64,000 bases of DNA from Aphelocoma coerulescens. Taxonomy: Eukaryota > Chordata > Aves > Passeriformes > Corvidae. Shown in pieces: positions 60,336 to 64,000 of the stretch. The notes under the pieces are model-generated. The model ran no database searches. It saw only the letters and a list, made by a program, of their open reading frames with translations, and was not told the origin of the DNA. The stretch lies in NCBI RefSeq assembly GCF_041296385.1, contig NC_091023.1:4836924-4900923 (forward strand), given 5' to 3'. Each line of letters begins with the position of its first letter. Position 1 is the stretch's first letter. Position numbers and translations under genes: made by a program.

Positions 60336-63300
60336 GGAGGCACACAGTGACTGCAGACACACAGGAAGGGCTGTGCCTCTTGTCTTCCCAGCTGTCATTA
60401 GCCTTAAGAACTGGATTTTGCTAAAGGGGATGTGAGCAACAGATGTGTTGACAGAATTGAGAAACAGTTTCAGAGCAATTCAAGAACTCAAATGCCTTAG
60501 GAAAAGTGTATTTTCTTAGAAAAAATCTGTGAGCTAAGGCTTCAAAAGGATTAGCTCTGGCATACTGACAGCAAGAGTGAGAGACTTGCCGGGTGCATGA
60601 GAAGGCTGTGGCAAAGCAAGAGGATGCTCCTCCTTTACCTTAACTGAAACCATCCTTGCTCTCCTTTGCCTCCTCCTGGCCTGCAGTTTGTGGAGCACTC
60701 CAGACACCTCATCTTCTGCAATGAAGTGATCTCTTCAGGCACTTACTACAGAGGAAACAGCATAGAGAGGTGTGTTCAAATAAGAGGCATCTGCAGCTTC
60801 CTGGTAGCCAGCGTAGCTCTCTGGCAGCAGATTGCAGAGTACACTGAGAACAACAGACAAACAAAAAGACCAGCCAAAAGCTGAGGAACTTTCTGGGTGA
60901 GACTCTGGGATTTCACTGTCAGCTTCCATTGTTCAGATCTGATTTAAAACGAACTGGCAGGAGAAAGACCACATGCTTATCAGACATCCCTGCAGGTCAC
61001 ACCACTAGACAGCCATTTCACTGTCAGTGATGTGGCCTGTTTGGCAGGAACAGAGTTTTGGATCTCGCTTTTATTTGTAGGCAGTTTTGAAAAGCGTGGG
61101 ATTATCAGGGATGGGTTAGATCCTTTGCAACTTGCAGAAAAGTTCCTGTCTCATTGCAGCCATTCTGAAGAGGAAGAGAAGAAAAACCTAGTACAAAACA
61201 TTTCTGTTTCCAGTAGAAAACTGTGTTTGGGCCTTATAGCCAGCCAGCATCAGTGGGAGCATTTTCTCTGAATTACCTGAGCTTTGACTCTCACCTTTAC
61301 ATTGGCTGTACTATTCCACTAGCATTTAAAGACAGCGTTACATGCACAAAGGAGAAGATTTACAGTCATAGCCAAAAGAAGGACTTGTCATGGAAAGAAG
61401 AGATGAAAAGACTAATTACACTTCATTTTCATTGATGGGACTAAAGCACAGGGACAGTAAGAATTAGATGCAGTCACCTAGAAAATCTGTGCCACTGTGG
61501 TGAAACAGATGAACGCCTCCCTTGCCAAACTGTCAAATATTTGTGTTCCTTCATCAGACTGCCACAGTCCCGTGGCTACTATCGGGAGCAGAGAAGCTCC
61601 CAATCCATATTCTGGTCTAGGACTATTTTTGAACTGAATCTTCAGTTCCATGCTGCTTGTGATTTTGACTTTGGAAGAACTGTTGGTGAGGGGGCATCTG
61701 TTTTGCCTAATTTCATTCTTGAAGCTTGCTGGAACTGGTAAGTTAAAAGTCAATTCCTTCATCTTACTCTGAAGACCTGGTTCTATTTGTCTTCAAATGC
61801 ATATTGAAACTGCCCTCTTAAGCTCAACCTGCCAAATATTGGAATCAATGGAAATCATCATGTCTTCAGAGGCTTTTGCATTAGGCCCCATCTTTTTTCC
61901 TTTCTCATGCAGTAGTCAGACATTAAAATACTGACATGAAGTGGAAGCTGAATATCCATTACTTCTTGGGAATTAGTGTGCTGTGTGCCACGCTGGTATG
62001 TGTAGGACATGCTTGTGTTTGATTTCTGCTTTTCCTAGGGACAGACTCCAATACCTGCCTCTTCCAGAAGCTTTGCATGCCTTTTGATTAAGCAGCAGGA
62101 GCTCTGGCTAGGAGTAGAGCTGCTTGACTGACAGTATTTTATTTTACAGCTGAGATCTACTGAGGTATTCTGTTTTTTTTCAAGTGAAAATAGGAAATCT
62201 GACAGTTATTTTTCAGAACCAGGGCCCTGTAAGAGGGCCAGGGCATTCCACATGCCCAAACCCAGGTACTCTGAATTCTTTGCTAAGAATAATTTCTGCC
62301 AAGCTGTGTATTCCCCCTGAGGTCCTCTGGCCACATTGCAGTGCGAGGGCCACTACACTGCACAGTGCCAATTGTTGTTACTAAGACAAGCCAGGAGCAA
62401 ATTATCTTCTGCCAGACAAGAAAAAGGCCAGCATAGAAGTGTGTCTCAGAAGTGTCCTTCCTCATCTACCCCTTTGTATTTAGGTCTTCTGAATGATCAT
62501 TCTCACTTATTCTTGTTCTTTTCAAACCTCCACTCTGTCACTTCTGGGACTGGATATTTTGCACATACACAAATATTGAAGCAAAGACCTTTTAGGCCTG
62601 TGGGCTGCAAGAGTTAGAGCAGAGAATTCAGCACTTAGCATCAACATTCAACTTGCAGAGTTAGGAGAAGGAGGTGGGCACCTGAGGAAGTAATCAGGAG
62701 AATGTACTCATCTGAGCACAACTACAGATTGCATATCAAGCTGCAATGTCCCACACGTGAATCTGACTGCAGAGTAGCTCCCTTCCAGCCTGCACCTAGG
62801 TTTCCCTCTTCTAGAAGGGTGCAAAGGATGGAAGTATAGGTCTAGGCTGAACTAAGAAACATCCCTTCTCTGCCTCACCACTAGCATGACAGCACAGTGT
62901 GTGGCAGTCTAAACTTTGCTAAGATTGGATTTGAATCAGAGCAGAAATGTTCTCCCTTCCTTACGGTGTCAGGTCTGGAAGTGTTTGCAGGTAATTGTAA
63001 AATGCAAGCAAAATGAAAATTGTGAAGATTTCCATTTGAAGCATGTGAAGGTATTTTCCCTATGTTAGTGTGTGAGACCAACATGGGAAGAGAAGCCCTT
63101 AATTAGAATGTAGTGAAAAATACTACAGAATGCCTATTTCTGCAGTAGTTTGTAAATCTAGGAGGATAATAGTCTCCATATCGTACGTTCTTTGCATATA
63201 CAAAAGCTTTGGAGACAATTACTTGACAATTCCTATGTACCTTGCAGAAAGCATTCACCAGAAAACAGTGAGGGGCACAATTAAGCTCCAGGCATAGAGC

Positions 63301-64000
63301 CAATATGCAACTGATTTTAACAGTGTGTGGATCAATTGCTGAAAACCTCATCTGTATAGAAAAGGCTTCCAAGCACACACTAAAAGCTCTTTACATGACT
63401 TGACCCATGATCTAACAACAACCAGAAATTGAAAGTTCTGCTGTTGTTTGTATCACAGCAACGACAGAGGCTTGGACATGTCTGTGTACAGACACAGAGG
63501 CAGCCCCTTCTCCAGTAACTTATTTAACAGAGCTGTACAAAAAGGGTTAATGCAACCCATCTCTGAGACCAGCTCACCAGATAAGATGCTGTTTATTTAC
63601 TCTGAGCAGGTTAATAAATTGGCTCCAAAACAGCAAGCTGTTTTCCAAAACCATTCAAGCAAGAAAAGCAGATAAAGTGATTTCAGGGATTGTGGTTTCA
63701 CTGTGGTTTTATTGTCAGCTGTGTCTGTGTTTCAAGGTGCACTGTTTGATTCCAACCACCATAACATTCAACCACCCATGTCTTCAAAGAAATTATTTCA
63801 GCCAAAGGTGTAAGAATTAGGGGCACATTTCAAACATTCATTGTTCAAGTGTCACTTGACTAAAAAAGTTAGAAACCTTCAGAAAAATGTAAGATCTGTG
63901 GGACATGAATTTTCCCTGCTGTGTTTTGTGTGGTCCCCTGCACAGTGAGGCTTGGTCTCAGCCAGGCCCTACTGTAATAGAAGTAAGAGAAAAAATTACT
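60336..64000. other. Non-coding DNA to the window end, no recognised gene
   Basis: No gene, RNA or repeat family recognised. Frames up to 94 codons occur on both strands without features. If gene order follows human, FAM168B should lie further right, outside this window. Confidence 0.55.

Noticed and set aside
1..64000. CRISPR arrays, phage defence systems, operons, tRNA or rRNA genes
   Set aside because: Searched by eye on both strands; none seen, and the exon-intron structure and CR1 elements show vertebrate nuclear DNA.

Overview
The window looks like nuclear DNA from a bird, probably a songbird. Three fragments of the CR1 LINE are present (two of them show CR1 ORF2 peptide), and there is one LTR with the look of a passerine endogenous retrovirus. 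Introns are large, coding density is low, and CpG clusters mark promoters. I see no operon, CRISPR array, plasmid, phage or other prokaryotic feature. Nearly all long open frames lie in non-coding DNA or run antisense to true exons.

One gene can be assembled with confidence. It is PLEKHB2 (evectin-2) on the minus strand, with a CpG-island promoter and non-coding first exon near 56.44-56.5 kb and seven coding exons from 53,168 down to the stop at 44,457. The exon phases join without error into a 224-residue protein. It has an N-terminal pleckstrin homology domain, a PPPY motif, a Tyr/Pro-rich linker and a C-terminal membrane anchor. The likely 3' UTR runs on to about 42.3, 42.17 or 40.59 kb. 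Intron 6 carries a sense-oriented LTR of about 280 bp with its own AATAAA.

Layout: 1-37.6 kb is mostly featureless DNA downstream of PLEKHB2, with a 22-bp minisatellite at 12.2 kb beside one exon-like open segment, a CR1 tail at 34.0 kb and simple repeats. At 37.67-38.27 kb there is an orphan CpG island with no recognised gene, abutting a minus-strand CR1 (38.27-39.0 kb). 40.6-56.8 kb is PLEKHB2 and its promoter. 56.8-64 kb is upstream flanking DNA with one possible short divergent transcript and a plus-strand CR1 fragment.

The genes do not form a multi-gene system. The more interesting points are the LTR polyadenylation signal inside PLEKHB2, the orphan CpG island, the exon candidate at 12.4 kb and the possibly bidirectional PLEKHB2 promoter. 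I found no clear evidence of a new biological system.
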